42,430 nucleotides of DNA from Pseudomonadota bacterium (GTDB lineage: Bacteria > Pseudomonadota > Alphaproteobacteria > Acetobacterales > Acetobacteraceae): positions 1 through 42,430 of the forward strand of contig JAKAWQ010000031.1 in assembly GCA_021816925.1 (NCBI GenBank), given 5' to 3'. This document shows, piece by piece, positions 33,548-42,430 of this stretch. Within the stretch, counting starts at the first letter, position 1. Every line of letters begins with the position of its first letter. Below the pieces are notes generated by a model. That model did no database searches. It had not been told where the DNA came from and worked only from the letters and a program-made list of their open reading frames with translations. Made by a program: the position numbers and the translations under genes.

Positions 33548-36231
33548 GGCGCGGGCTCCGGTGGCAGAGGAAACGTGATGGTGAATACTGCGCCTGTCCG
33601 ATCGGCCCGGTTCTCCGCCCGGATCGTCCCGCCCATTGCCTCGACGAAACCGCGGCAGATCGCGAGCCCGAGCCCGGTGCCCGCTCGCCGGCGATCCGTC
33701 TGTTGCACCCGATAGAACTTCTCGAAGACCCGCTCGAGATCGTCGGCCGGGATGCCGGGTCCCTCGTCGCGGACCTCGATGCGCAAAGCTCCGCGTTCCC
33801 ATCGCGCCTCGACTCCGATCAGTGAGCCCGGAGGAGAATATTTCGCGGCATTGTCCAGGAGGTTGAACAATACCTGTTCGAACAGCACGCCGTCGAGCGG
33901 AACAAGCGGCAGATCGGGTGAGACCAAGGTCTCAACCCGATGCGCGGCAAGAATCCGCTCCGCCCGCATGAGTGTGGTGGCGATCGCATCGGCGATATCG
34001 ATCGGCACCCGGATCGGCTGGAGCGAACCGGCCTCGAGTCGGGTCATGTCGAGGAGGTTGCCGATAAAGCGGTTAAGCCGCTCCGCCTCCTCCCGGATGA
34101 GATCGAGCAATTCCGCGGAGGTGCGCTGATCGAGCGCCGACCCGTGTGCCGTAAGGCTGGTGACCGAGCCGAGGATCGTTGCGAGCGGCGTGCGCAGATC
34201 GTGCGATATCGAGGTCAGGAGCGCGGTACGCAGGCGCTCGGTCTCGGCAGTCAGGCGCGCGCGGGCGAGATCCGAGGCCAGCATGACGCGCTCGATCGCG
34301 AGCGCCGCCTGGCCGGCAAGCGAATCGAGAAGGCGCCTCTCGTCGGGCCCCAGCAGCGGACCGGGCGCGTCGCGATCCATCCCGACCACGCCGAGGACGC
34401 CGCGGCCGGTCTCGATCGGCACGAACAGCCGCTTTGCGCCGGGCAGCGTGTCCGCACCCCGGCCCGCCGGGCGGTTGTGCTTCCAGCTCCAGGTGGCCGC
34501 CGCGAGGTCGGCCTCATCCAGCCGATCCTCCGGCGGGAAACCCGCGCGCACGACGAGTCGCTCGTTCTCGGGCAGGAGCAACACCACGTGCACCTTCAGC
34601 ATGCGTGCGATCTGGCGGCAGGTCGCCCAGAGCAGATCATCGAGAGTGACCGCGACCGCGAGTTTGCGGCTGAAGCCATACAGCTCTTCAGAGGTACGCG
34701 CGCGCGCCCTCGCAACGACCGCCTGATCGCGCACCCGCGCAGCAAGCTGGCTTGCGATGAGCGCGACGATCGTGAAGAGAAGGAGACCGACGAAATTGTC
34801 CGGGTCGGCGATCGTGAAGGTGTAGAGCGGCGGGAGGAAAAAGAAGTTGAAGGCGAGCACACTCGCGAGGCACGCGAGCAGCGACGGCCAGAGACCGCCA
34901 CGGAGCGCGCTTGCGAGAACGGCCGCCAGAAAGACCTCGCCCACGCTATCGATGCCGACCACCGCGCGCAGCAAGGCGCCAATGCCAACCGCGGCAGCGA
35001 CGTAGATGAGGCTCTCCGCCCAGGCAGCCGGTCGCACTGCCTCCCCACCCTCCCAAAAGCGGGCAGTTCTCGCTTTAGGCTCCTCGCCAGTTGTAATGAC
35101 CTGGACGCTGAGCTCGCCCGGATGGCGCAGCAGCCGCTGCGTCGCCGAACTCCAAACGAGCTCGAGCCAGCGGAAGCGGCGCGGCTGGGCGATGATGATG
35201 TGCGTGAAGTTGTTCGCCCGCGCATAATCGAGGAGCGTTGCCGCCACGTCCTGGCCGGGGATGCTGACGGCTTCCGCACCAAGCCGCTCGGCAAGACCAA
35301 GCGCCTCGGTGATACGCGCGCGTTCGGCGGTCGTTATTCGCAGGCTGCGCGCCGTCTCGACATGGATCGCGGTCCAGGGCGCGCGGAGCCGGTCCGCCAT
35401 CCGTCGCGCATGCCGTACCAGCGCGGCGCTGCCCGGATTGCCGCTGATCGCCACCAGCACCCGCTCCCCGGCCGCCCACGGGCCCGGGATGGCGTGCCGG
35501 CGCATGTAGCCTACCATCTGCTCGTCGACGCTCTCGGCGGTGCGCCTGAGCGCCAGCTCGCGGAGCGCAGTAAGGTTGCCCGGGGAGAAGTAATGCCGCA
35601 CCGCCCGCTCGGCTTGGCGCGGCACATAGACCTTGCCGTCCTTGAGCCGCTGGATCAGGTCCTCGGGCGTGAGATCGACCAGCTCGATCTCGTCCGCCCG
35701 GTCGAGGATTGAATCCGGAACCGTCTCGCGAACGCGAATGCGCGTGATCTTCGCCACGACATCGTTCAGGCTCTCGAGGTGCTGAATATTCAGCGTCGTG
35801 AAGACATCGATGCCTGCATCGAGCAGCTCCTCAACGTCGAGGTAACGCTTCGGATGGCGGCCGCCCGGCACGTTGCTGTGCGCTAACTCGTCCACCAGCA
35901 CAAGCTGTGGCCGTCGGGCCACGATCGCATCGAGGTCCATCTCCTCGAGCATCCGCTCCTTGTATGGCACGCTCCGCCGCGGAATGACTTCAAGTCCTTC
36001 GAGCAGTGCTTCGGTCTCCGCTCGCCCGTGCGTCTCCACAATGCCGATCACGACATCCATGCCCTCGCGCCGGCGCGCCTGCGCGACGCTCAGCATCGTG
36101 TAGGTCTTGCCGACTCCGGGTGCTGCGCCGAGGAAGACCTTGAAACGCCCCTCCTTGCGCCGCGCCTCGGCGGCGAGCAGTGCGTCGGCCGAGGGCCGGC
36201 GTTCTTCCTCCATGCCGAGATTGCGGATCAT
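33544..36231 (-). CDS. kdpD: sensor histidine kinase KdpD
   Basis: An 895-residue sensor for low potassium and ionic stress. Domains in order: KdpD N-terminal with Walker A GAAPGVGKT (35-43) and Walker B VLVDE (111-115); universal stress protein-like (about 250-375); four membrane helices (about 405-500); GAF (about 515-650); HisKA with H677 in SHDLRTPLATI; HATPase with NAAKYSPPG, DEGPGIP and GTGLGLAICRG. It is complete and of normal length. AAGGA lies 4 bases before the ATG. It follows kdpC by 122 bases and overlaps kdpE. A PtsN-like gene follows kdpE. Confidence 0.96.
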   Translation of the reverse strand: MIRNLGMEEERRPSADALLAAEARRKEGRFKVFLGAAPGVGKTYTMLSVAQARRREGMDVVIGIVETHGRAETEALLEGLEVIPRRSVPYKERMLEEMDLDAIVARRPQLVLVDELAHSNVPGGRHPKRYLDVEELLDAGIDVFTTLNIQHLESLNDVVAKITRIRVRETVPDSILDRADEIELVDLTPEDLIQRLKDGKVYVPRQAERAVRHYFSPGNLTALRELALRRTAESVDEQMVGYMRRHAIPGPWAAGERVLVAISGNPGSAALVRHARRMADRLRAPWTAIHVETARSLRITTAERARITEALGLAERLGAEAVSIPGQDVAATLLDYARANNFTHIIIAQPRRFRWLELVWSSATQRLLRHPGELSVQVITTGEEPKARTARFWEGGEAVRPAAWAESLIYVAAAVGIGALLRAVVGIDSVGEVFLAAVLASALRGGLWPSLLACLASVLAFNFFFLPPLYTFTIADPDNFVGLLLFTIVALIASQLAARVRDQAVVARARARTSEELYGFSRKLAVAVTLDDLLWATCRQIARMLKVHVVLLLPENERLVVRAGFPPEDRLDEADLAAATWSWKHNRPAGRGADTLPGAKRLFVPIETGRGVLGVVGMDRDAPGPLLGPDERRLLDSLAGQAALAIERVMLASDLARARLTAETERLRTALLTSISHDLRTPLATILGSVTSLTAHGSALDQRTSAELLDLIREEAERLNRFIGNLLDMTRLEAGSLQPIRVPIDIADAIATTLMRAERILAAHRVETLVSPDLPLVPLDGVLFEQVLFNLLDNAAKYSPPGSLIGVEARWERGALRIEVRDEGPGIPADDLERVFEKFYRVQQTDRRRAGTGLGLAICRGFVEAMGGTIRAENRADRTGAVFTITFPLPPEPAP

Positions 36232-36279
36232 CTGGTCCTTATACCGGATCGAGGGTTGGCGGTGGCGCCCACTTCGGCT

Positions 36280-36299
36280 GGTGCCGTCGGAACGGCACC
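36280..36299 (-). other. stable hairpin with UNCG-type loop between kdpC and kdpD
   Basis: On the minus strand GGTGCCGT, TCCG, ACGGCACC forms a perfect 8-bp stem closed by a UCCG tetraloop. It is in the only sizeable gap (122 bases) inside the kdp block. No T-run follows, so it is not an intrinsic terminator; it could slow exonucleases and help set the ratio of pump to sensor mRNA. Confidence 0.45.
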
Positions 36300-36353
36300 C
36301 GAGGAAACAACTCCCGGGTGACGACCTGGAGCGACTGGAGCCCCTTGTGCGCG

Positions 36354-36956
36354 CTAGGGGTGCAGTGCGTCGAGAGCCAGGTTGAGCTTCAGGACGTTCA
36401 CGTGCGGTTCGCCCAGAACGCCGAGGAAACGCGGTGTGATGTGCGCGATCACGAGCCGCCGCACGACGCTCTCGGGCAGACCGCGGGCCTTGGCAACCGC
36501 CGGCACCTGGAAAAGCGCGCCGGCGGGGGTGATATCCGGATCGAGGCCGCTCGCCGAGCTCGTCACGAGGTCCACCGGAACGGGTGTGCCCGGGTCCTCC
36601 TTGGCCAGCACCGCGGCCCTGGCTTGCACGTGCGCCACGAGTTCCCTGGACGTCGGTCCGAGGTTCGAACCGGAGGAGTTGTCCGCGGCGTAGGGCACGC
36701 GGATGGTCTTGGACGGGTCTTTCGGGTTCGGTCCGGTGGTCGCCGAAGGACGGGGGTGGAAGTAGCGCGGCGAGGTGAATCCCTGGCCAATCAGGGCCGA
36801 GCCGATGATCTTGCCGTTGATGCGTATCAGGCTACCGTTCGCCTGGTAGGGGAACAGCACCTGGGCGATGCCGGTGATCGCGAGTGGATAGGCGAGGCCG
36901 GTGAGCACGGTCATGGCGATGATCATCATGATCGCCGGCCGGACATGCTGCATCAT
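36354..36956 (-). CDS. kdpC: potassium-transporting ATPase subunit KdpC
   Basis: KdpC (200 aa) is the single-pass subunit of the KdpFABC pump and stabilises ATP binding by KdpB. The N-terminal helix ([19 protein letters not shown]), the [10 protein letters not shown] region and the hallmarks [18 protein letters not shown] and [19 protein letters not shown] are all present. It ends [10 protein letters not shown] at 36354. Length is standard. It starts 19 bases after kdpB. Confidence 0.95.
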   Translation of the reverse strand: MMQHVRPAIMMIIAMTVLTGLAYPLAITGIAQVLFPYQANGSLIRINGKIIGSALIGQGFTSPRYFHPRPSATTGPNPKDPSKTIRVPYAADNSSGSNLGPTSRELVAHVQARAAVLAKEDPGTPVPVDLVTSSASGLDPDITPAGALFQVPAVAKARGLPESVVRRLVIAHITPRFLGVLGEPHVNVLKLNLALDALHP

Positions 36957-36975
36957 GGCGTGGACTCCGAATTAC

Positions 36976-39075
36976 TCATGCGAGTCCGATGGCGTTGACG
37001 AGGAGATCGATCAGCTTGATTCCGACGAACGGGGCAACGATGCCGCCGAGGCCGTAAATCAGAAGGTTGCGACGCAGGATCGCGGCCGCCCCGATGGGTC
37101 GGTATTTCACCCCACGGAGCGCGAGCGGGATGAGCACGACGATGATCAGCGCATTGAAGATGATCGCCGAGAGAATGGCCGAGCGCGGGTTGCCGAGATG
37201 CATCACGTTGAGTGTGTCCAGCATCGGGTAGAAGGAGGCGAACATCGCCGGAATCATCGCAAAGTACTTGGCAACATCGTTGGCGATCGAGAAGGTGGTA
37301 AGCGCGCCGCGCGTCATCAGGAGCTGCTTGCCGATCTCGACGATCTCGATCAGCTTGGTCGGGTCGCTGTCGAGATCGACCATGTTGCCGGCCTCGCGCG
37401 CCGCCATGGTACCCGTGTTCATGGCGACGCCGACGTCGGCCTGGGCCAGCGCCGGGGCGTCGTTCGTGCCATCGCCGCACATCGCGACAAGCTTGCCCTC
37501 AGCCTGCTCCTCGCGGATGAGCCGCAGCTTGTGCTCCGGCGTCGCCTGGGCGAGGAAGTCATCCACGCCCGCCTCGGCGGCGATCGCCGCCGCGGTCAGG
37601 GGGTTGTCGCCGGTGATCATGACGGTGCGGATGCCCATCCGACGCAATTCGGCGAATCGTTCTTGGATGCCGCCCTTGACGATGTCCTTGAGGGCGATGA
37701 CCCCGAGCAGGCGCGCGCCGCGCGCGACCGCTAGCGGGGTACCGCCACTGCGCGAAATATCGTCCGATTTTGTCCGGAGCTCCTTTGCGGCAGCCCCGGA
37801 TACGGTCTCGCGAATGGCGAGCGCGCCGCCGCCGTTCAATTGCCTTTCCCGCACGAACGCGAGCACCGCGTCCACCGCGCCCTTGCGGATTGAGCTGCCT
37901 CCGTAGTCGATGCCCGAAAGCCGTGTCTGCGCCGAGAACGGGATGAAGCGCGCGCCGCCCGGCGCCATCTCACGGGCGCGGATACCGAATTTTTCCTTCG
38001 CCAGCACGACGATCGAGCGTCCTTCGGGAGTCTCATCGGAGAGCGAAGCGAGCTGCGCCGCGTTGGCGACCTCGGCAGCAGTGGCGCCGCCGACCGGGAG
38101 GAACTCCACCGCCTGGCGATTGCCGAGGGTGATCGTTCCGGTCTTGTCGAGGAGCAGCGTATCCACGTCCCCGGCAGCCTCGACCGCACGGCCCGACATC
38201 GCGAGCACATTGAAGCGCACCAGCCGATCCATGCCGGCGATGCCGATAGCGGAGAGAAGCGCCCCGATCGTGGTCGGGATAAGCGCGACGAAGAGGGCGA
38301 CGAGAACGACGACCGGAACCGAGCCGCCGGCATAATGGGCGAAGCTCGGAATTGTCGCAACCACTATCAGGAAAATGATGGTGAGGCCGGCGAGCAGGAT
38401 GTTGAGTGCGATCTCGTTCGGTGTCTTCTGCCGCTGGGCGCCCTCGACGAGCGCGATCATCCGGTCCAGGAAGGTCGAGCCATGGGCCGCCGTGATCCGC
38501 ACCTTGATCCAGTCGGACAGTACGCGCGTGCCACCGGTGACGGCCGAGCGGTCGCCGCCGCTCTCGCGGATCACGGGCGCTGACTCCCCGGTGATTGCGG
38601 ACTCGTCCACCGAGGCGATGCCCTCGATCACCTCGCCGTCGCTCGGAATGAGCTCGCCTGCCTCGACCAGGACGGCATCGCCCGGCTGGAGATCGGACGC
38701 CGGAACGGCTTCGTAGCCGGCGCCGACGGCATCCATGAGCCGTTTCGCCATCGTCTCCGTGCGCGCGCGGCGTAACGTCGCTGCCTGCGCCTTGCCGCGC
38801 CCCTCGGCCACCGCCTCGGCAAAATTGGCGAACAGCAAGGTGACCCAGAGCCAGACGATTATCTGCAACGAAAAGCCGAGATAGGGTGCGCCGACGAAGA
38901 GGTCGTGGACGAAAATGATTGTCGTCAACGCCGCGGTGACCTCGACCACGAACATCACCGGGTTGCGGATCATGAAGCGCGGGTGAAGTTTGACAAACGA
39001 TCCGCGGATTGCTGGAACCAGGATATCCCTGTCGAAGGCGGTCAAAAGAGTGCGGCGGTGGCTGTGCGTGTCCAT
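36976..39075 (-). CDS. kdpB: potassium-transporting ATPase ATP-binding subunit KdpB
   Basis: KdpB (699 aa) is a P-type ATPase that powers potassium uptake through KdpA. The aspartyl-phosphate residue is D310 in [12 protein letters not shown]. The actuator TGES sequence ([14 protein letters not shown]), the nucleotide-binding KGAVDAV-like segment and the hinge [16 protein letters not shown] are present. Membrane helices match the family pattern, and the length is normal. It follows kdpA by 22 bases. Confidence 0.97.
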   Translation of the reverse strand: MDTHSHRRTLLTAFDRDILVPAIRGSFVKLHPRFMIRNPVMFVVEVTAALTTIIFVHDLFVGAPYLGFSLQIIVWLWVTLLFANFAEAVAEGRGKAQAATLRRARTETMAKRLMDAVGAGYEAVPASDLQPGDAVLVEAGELIPSDGEVIEGIASVDESAITGESAPVIRESGGDRSAVTGGTRVLSDWIKVRITAAHGSTFLDRMIALVEGAQRQKTPNEIALNILLAGLTIIFLIVVATIPSFAHYAGGSVPVVVLVALFVALIPTTIGALLSAIGIAGMDRLVRFNVLAMSGRAVEAAGDVDTLLLDKTGTITLGNRQAVEFLPVGGATAAEVANAAQLASLSDETPEGRSIVVLAKEKFGIRAREMAPGGARFIPFSAQTRLSGIDYGGSSIRKGAVDAVLAFVRERQLNGGGALAIRETVSGAAAKELRTKSDDISRSGGTPLAVARGARLLGVIALKDIVKGGIQERFAELRRMGIRTVMITGDNPLTAAAIAAEAGVDDFLAQATPEHKLRLIREEQAEGKLVAMCGDGTNDAPALAQADVGVAMNTGTMAAREAGNMVDLDSDPTKLIEIVEIGKQLLMTRGALTTFSIANDVAKYFAMIPAMFASFYPMLDTLNVMHLGNPRSAILSAIIFNALIIVVLIPLALRGVKYRPIGAAAILRRNLLIYGLGGIVAPFVGIKLIDLLVNAIGLA

Positions 39076-39097
39076 CGGGACGTTTCCGATCGACCGG

Positions 39098-40837
39098 TCA
39101 GTACAGTACGCGGTGCAGAAGGGCGTAGTGCTCGACGATCGGTCCGAGCGAGACGGCCGGGAAATAGATCAGCCCGCCGGTGATGATGATCACGCCGACG
39201 ACGAGGCCAACGAAGAGCGGGCTCGTCGTCGGAAAGGTGCCGAGCGAGGCGGGCACGACCTTCTTCCGCGCGAGGGATCCTGCGGCTGCGAGCATCGGCA
39301 CGATCATCAGGAAGCGACCGACGAACATCGCGAGGCCGAGTGTCGTGTTGTAGAAGGGTGTGTTGGCACCGAGCCCGGCGAAGGCGCTGCCGTTGTTCCC
39401 GGTGGCCGAGGTGAAGGCGTAAAGGATCTCGCTGAAGCCGTGCGGTCCGCTGTTGGCGATGCCGGCAAGGCCGGCCGGAACGAACGCCGCGAGCGCGCTG
39501 AATCCGAGGATCGAGAGGGGCAGGACCAGGATCGCGAGCATCGCCATCTTGACCTCCTTCGCTTCGAGCTTCTTGCCCAAGTACTCGGGCGTTCGCCCGA
39601 CCATCAGGCCGGCAACGAACATCGCGACGATGACAAAGAGCAGCATTCCGTAGAGACCGGAACCGACACCGCCGAAGATGACCTCGCCCAGCATGATATT
39701 GACCATCGGCACCGCACCGGCGAGCGGCAGCAGGCTGTCGAGCATGTTGTTGACGGCGCCGCACGAGGCATCGGTGGTAGTAGTCGTGAAGAGTGCCGAA
39801 TCCGCGATTCCGAACCGCACCTCCTTGCCGACCATATTGCCCCCCGGCTGCAACGCGCTCGGTGCCTGGTCCACATGGAAGCGGGTAAAGGCTGGGTTGC
39901 CGTGGCTTTCGATCACATACTCGGGGATGACGCCGCCCAGGAAGAGCACGAACATCACGGCGAAGATGGCCCAGCCCTGTCGCTCGTTGCCGACCATCCG
40001 GCCGAACACGTTGGTCAGCGCTGCGCCGATCGAGAGCATCATCAGCTCTTGCATGAAATTGGTGAGCGCGGTCGGGTTCTCGTAGGGATGGGCGGAGTTG
40101 GCGTTGAAGAAGCCGCCGCCGTTGGTGCCGAGTACCTTGATCGCCTCCTGCGAAGCAACCGGCCCCTGGGCGATGATCTGCGTTCCGCCCTGCAACGTCG
40201 CCACGTGGGTATAGGCGTTCAGATTCTGCGGGGAGCCTTGCCAGACGAAGACCAGCGCGCAGACGATCGAAATCGGCAGCAGGATGTAGAGCACAGAGCG
40301 GGTGAGATCGACCCAGAAGCTGCCGAGGGTCTGCGCCGAGCGCCGTGCGAAGCCGCGGATCAGCGCGACCCCAAGCGCAATGCCGGTGGCCGCGGAGACG
40401 AAGTTGTGCACCGTTAGGCCGGCCATCTCGGTGAGATAGCTCATGGTCTGCTCGGGCACGTAGCTCTGCCAGTTCGTGTTGGTGACGAAGCTCACGGAGG
40501 TGTTGAAGGCGAGGTCCGGCGCGACCGCGCCCATCCCGGCGGGGTTAAAGGGGAGCATCCCTTGCAACCGTTGAACCCCGTAAAGGAGAGCAAAGCCTAC
40601 GAAGCTGAAGATCAGCATGGTTAGGGCGTAGGTCAGCCAGTGCTGCTCGTCCGCCTCATCGATACCGCAGGTGCGGTAGATGCCACGCTCCAGCGGCCGA
40701 AGGAGTGGGGAGAGGAACGTCGGCCGGCCCTCGAACACGCTGGTCATATATCCGCCGAGCGGCCTGGTCAGCAGGATCAGCAGCACGCCGTAGAGTGCAA
40801 TCTGCACCCAGCCATTGACCGTCGTATGGCCCGTCAT
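39098..40837 (-). CDS. kdpA: potassium-transporting ATPase potassium-binding subunit KdpA
   Basis: KdpA (579 aa) is the channel-like subunit that selects potassium; it belongs to the superfamily of K+ transporters and has four selectivity-filter-like loops. Visible conserved segments include [21 protein letters not shown], cut here to its first 20 residues, [21 protein letters not shown], likewise, and [14 protein letters not shown]. It is complete and of family length. It follows kdpF by 35 bases. Confidence 0.97.
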   Translation of the reverse strand: MTGHTTVNGWVQIALYGVLLILLTRPLGGYMTSVFEGRPTFLSPLLRPLERGIYRTCGIDEADEQHWLTYALTMLIFSFVGFALLYGVQRLQGMLPFNPAGMGAVAPDLAFNTSVSFVTNTNWQSYVPEQTMSYLTEMAGLTVHNFVSAATGIALGVALIRGFARRSAQTLGSFWVDLTRSVLYILLPISIVCALVFVWQGSPQNLNAYTHVATLQGGTQIIAQGPVASQEAIKVLGTNGGGFFNANSAHPYENPTALTNFMQELMMLSIGAALTNVFGRMVGNERQGWAIFAVMFVLFLGGVIPEYVIESHGNPAFTRFHVDQAPSALQPGGNMVGKEVRFGIADSALFTTTTTDASCGAVNNMLDSLLPLAGAVPMVNIMLGEVIFGGVGSGLYGMLLFVIVAMFVAGLMVGRTPEYLGKKLEAKEVKMAMLAILVLPLSILGFSALAAFVPAGLAGIANSGPHGFSEILYAFTSATGNNGSAFAGLGANTPFYNTTLGLAMFVGRFLMIVPMLAAAGSLARKKVVPASLGTFPTTSPLFVGLVVGVIIITGGLIYFPAVSLGPIVEHYALLHRVLY

Positions 40838-40872
40838 CCGGGAATGCTCCCCTGGCCCGCGCAGCAGCTCGA

Positions 40873-40962
40873 TCAGAACTTTTCCGGGTGGATCAAGGCA
40901 TAAGCCAGGTAAACGAACAAGCCGGCAACCGCCACGGCGCCGAGCGCATAATCAAAGATCAC
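40873..40962 (-). CDS. kdpF: potassium-transporting ATPase small subunit KdpF
   Basis: A 29-residue single-helix peptide, too short for routine gene calling. Its sequence starts [19 protein letters not shown], continues with [10 protein letters not shown] and matches KdpF, which stabilises the KdpABC complex. The start is GTG at 40962, with GAGGAG 9 bases upstream; the TGA is at 40873-40875. It lies 12 bases after another tiny open frame and 35 bases before kdpA. Confidence 0.9.
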   Translation of the reverse strand: MIFDYALGAVAVAGLFVYLAYALIHPEKF

Positions 40963-40974
40963 CGCAGCGGCTCC

Positions 40975-41058
40975 TCAGAGATGGTCGCAGGCGTATGCGT
41001 AAAGGATCGCTCCGCCAAGAAAGACGGCTCCGATCAGCAAATAGACGGCATCGGCCAC
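40975..41058 (-). CDS. 27-residue membrane peptide at the head of the kdp operon
   Basis: A GTG at 41058 opens a 27-codon frame, ADAVYLLIGAVFLGGAILY then AYACDHL, a single hydrophobic helix with a short C-terminal cap ending in a TGA at 40975-40977. GGAAGG lies about 10 bases upstream. I recall similar short peptides before kdpF in other bacteria, but cannot name a family. It may be a KdpF-like helper, an upstream leader peptide, or a pump component. The frame is open further upstream without another sensible start. Confidence 0.6.
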   Translation of the reverse strand: MADAVYLLIGAVFLGGAILYAYACDHL

Positions 41059-41106
41059 GTGTTCTTTACCTTCCGCTTCTGCCGGCTTGGCGGGAGAACC
41101 TAGCGA

Positions 41107-41162
41107 GGCGGGTATATATTTTCGATGGCAGATACGGCATCCAGGAATATATACGCCGTATA
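41107..41162 (-). promoter_or_regulatory. AT-rich palindromic region upstream of the kdp operon
   Basis: This AT-rich island lies in the 362-base gap (41059-41420) between the divergent kdp and PaiB-like genes. TATACG-C-CGTATA (41150-41162) is a perfect 13-base palindrome. GTATATATT (41112-41120) and AATATATAC (41146-41154) are exact complements, as are ATACGGC (41132-41138) and GCCGTAT (41155-41161). It could be an operator, perhaps for KdpE, or fold in the leader RNA. No confident -35/-10 pair was identified; the rest of the gap shows only an AT patch at 41348-41366. Confidence 0.5.
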
Positions 41163-41420
41163 GGGAGCGTGGGAACGGCGACCTTCCGTGGGAGCGGAGG
41201 CCCATCTGTCGGTCAGGAAGTGGCCGGGAATGACCTGCGGGAGGCGTAACGGGTCCCGGCGGCGAGACCGGAATCGACTCCTGCTACGGACGTTGCGCTC
41301 CCGCCATCGCTCCGTCCGAGCCGGGGCGCCGTCGCGCCCGGCGGGGCCGCGCATATTTGTTATTTGCACAACACACTCCCTCTGGCATTCTTGGTTCGTT
41401 CCGATCGAATGGAGATGACG

Positions 41421-42074
41421 GTGTACGTCCCCCCAGCGTTCCGCGAGGATCGTCCGGAGGTCCTGCGGGCGGCTATTCGCGCGACGGGCCTTGCAATTCT
41501 CGTCAGCCATGGGCCCGAAGGAATCGTGGCGAGCCACGTGCCGATGCTCCTCGACGATGCGGGAGGCGCCAACGGAACGCTGCTCGGGCATATCGCTAGG
41601 GCCAACACGCAGTGGCGCCAGAGCACGCCCGACATTCCGGCACTCGCCATATTTCCCGGCCCTGACGCCTATATCAGCCCCTCTTGGTACGCGACCAAGC
41701 GCGTGACGGGCAAGGTCGTACCGACCTGGAACTATGTTGCCGTGCATGCCTACGGGCAGCTTGTCTTTTTCGACGATCCCGGAGAGTTGCGCGCGCTCGT
41801 GAGCCGACTGACCTCCGTTCACGAGGCCGGGCGCCCGGTGCCCTGGGCGGTGACCGATGCGCCAGCTGACTTCGTCGCCTCACAGGTCAAGGGCATCGTC
41901 GGCTTTCGACTCGCGATCACACGGTTGGAGGGAAAGTGGAAGATGAGCCAGAACCGCCCGATGGCGGACCGTCTCGGCGTCATTGATGGCCTGCGACAGC
42001 AGGCCGAACCGACCGGCGCGGCTGTGGCAAACCTCGTGCGTGCTTCTCTCCGCGGAGCGAAGCTCGACCCATGA
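41421..42074 (+). CDS. PaiB-type FMN-binding negative transcriptional regulator
   Basis: A 217-residue member of the PaiB/FMN-binding domain family with a split-barrel flavin fold. Marks are YVPPAFREDRPEVL at the start, LVSHGPEGIVASHVPMLLDD, HIARANTQWR, AIFPGPDAYISPSWY, and VPTWNYVAVHAYG, followed by VKGIVGFRLAITRLEGKWKMS. The GTG at 41421 is chosen because GGAG at 41411-41414 is 6 bases upstream and the protein then begins (M)YVPP as in the family; ATGs at 41409 and 41415 are in frame alternatives. In Bacillus PaiB represses sporulation and protease genes; here the role is unknown. It is divergent from the kdp block. Confidence 0.88.
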   Translation: MYVPPAFREDRPEVLRAAIRATGLAILVSHGPEGIVASHVPMLLDDAGGANGTLLGHIARANTQWRQSTPDIPALAIFPGPDAYISPSWYATKRVTGKVVPTWNYVAVHAYGQLVFFDDPGELRALVSRLTSVHEAGRPVPWAVTDAPADFVASQVKGIVGFRLAITRLEGKWKMSQNRPMADRLGVIDGLRQQAEPTGAAVANLVRASLRGAKLDP

Positions 42075-42142
42075 GACGCAGGTGATCTATCGGGACACCG
42101 GCGCAGCAAGGGTGCCATGAGTCTGCTTTCCCCCAGGACCCT

Positions 42143-42304
42143 TTACGAATCGGAAGCTCTCCGGATCGTCACCAACGACTTGCGGTCCGCAACTCGTTTC
42201 GTCAGTTTCGTAACTGCTCAACCCGGTTGCAGTACGCTGTCCCCGCGCAACACGGCTTGGATGGCCTGGTGGGCGTCGGTTCCGGATCGAGCTGCGGTGC
42301 CCAC
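42143..42304 (-). pseudogene. possible NarL-type response regulator remnant
   Basis: On the minus strand the frame from 42304 reads GTDAHQAIQAVLRGDSVLQP, then G and a stop (42218-42220), then AVTKLTKRVADRK. This resembles the end of a receiver domain, where NarL-type regulators have a helix of the form ELLxAIRAVxxGESVLxPAVTxxL. The in-frame stop and the direct abutment to the presumed IS end at 42305 suggest a gene cut by insertion. The match is short and recalled, not searched. The rest of 42075-42142 shows no gene. Confidence 0.3.
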
Positions 42305-42430
42305 TGAGGTGGTCCCACTTGTTTGGACAGGTGGGCAGCGAAGTTAAGGTGTATTCCGGTTGCTGATCATGCTGCCAAACTTTCAATCCGGTTGAGCACT
42401 TTTTGCTGCTGTTGGGCCTGTGGGGATGTG
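42305..42430 (-). mobile_element. terminus of an IS3-like insertion sequence, cut by the window edge
   Basis: TGAGGTGGTCCCACTTGTTT at 42305-42324, followed by GGACA, has the shape of IS3/IS150-group ends (TG..., CCC, then GGACA). About 60 bases inside, a minus-strand frame from the edge ends AQQQQKVLNRIESLAA with a TGA at 42367-42369, as expected for the end of the transposase gene near its right repeat. Only one end is visible, so target duplication cannot be tested and the assignment rests on recalled patterns. Confidence 0.55.

Noticed and set aside
33940-35712. 590-codon plus-strand open frame opposite kdpD
   Set aside because: Same codon-mirror effect; kdpD is unambiguous and full length on the other strand.
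38990-40417. 475-codon plus-strand open frame opposite kdpA/kdpB
   Set aside because: It is antisense to conserved kdp genes, has an Asp/Glu/His/Arg-rich composition typical of reversed GC-rich codons, and no domain or ribosome-binding site.

Overview
This window looks like GC-rich alphaproteobacterial chromosome, most likely Rhodospirillales and possibly Acetobacteraceae. That placement is an inference from gene order (rpmH-rnpA-yidD-yidC-engB-argB on one strand, then holC and ndk), from the paired DUF1800/DUF1501 genes and from the codon composition; no rRNA or other marker is present. No tRNA, rRNA, CRISPR array or replication origin was seen. A fragment with the look of an IS3-type end runs off the right edge.

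Layout. Positions 1-430 hold a truncated, frameshifted remnant of an ACR3-type arsenite efflux gene. Positions 437-4606 (minus) are the housekeeping operon rpmH-rnpA-yidD-yidC-engB-argB with a good promoter at 4686-4715. Positions 4854-10428 (plus) carry a TVP38/TMEM64 membrane protein overlapping a frameshifted MerA-like flavoprotein, a patatin-like phospholipase, a small membrane protein, holC, a zinc alcohol dehydrogenase and ndk. Positions 10463-16157 hold a divergent SHMT-family enzyme, a twice-frameshifted tandem-HD protein, and a two-gene ThDP decarboxylase (alpha and beta) whose halves are separated by an inverted, frameshifted alcohol dehydrogenase. Positions 16329-20603 encode an RND pump adaptor and permease without an outer-membrane gene. 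Positions 20605-22589 hold a small lipoprotein and a DUF1800/DUF1501 pair broken by internal deletions. Positions 22764-29500 carry an Fsr-like MFS transporter, a YkgJ cysteine-cluster protein, two convergent ThDP enzymes (one frameshifted), and a thiolase-like/DUF35 pair.

The most coherent system is the minus-strand block 41058-29528. A 27-residue membrane peptide and kdpF-kdpA-kdpB-kdpC (high-affinity potassium pump) are followed by kdpD-kdpE (its two-component regulator), then a PtsN-like EIIA protein, then three genes for a heterotrimeric FAD/[2Fe-2S] amino-acid or opine dehydrogenase of the HcnABC/OoxAB type. Most neighbours overlap or sit within 40 bases. EIIA-Ntr is known in E. coli to bind KdpD, so its place directly after kdpE suggests a dedicated KdpD modulator, and the translational coupling of the oxidase to it is unusual. 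Upstream of the block is an AT-rich palindromic site divergent from a PaiB-like flavin-binding protein.

Genes left of about 26.2 kb show at least seven single-base frameshifts and several internal deletions, whereas everything to the right up to 42.07 kb is intact. This is either real decay or uneven base-calling; the deletions argue that at least part of it is real.
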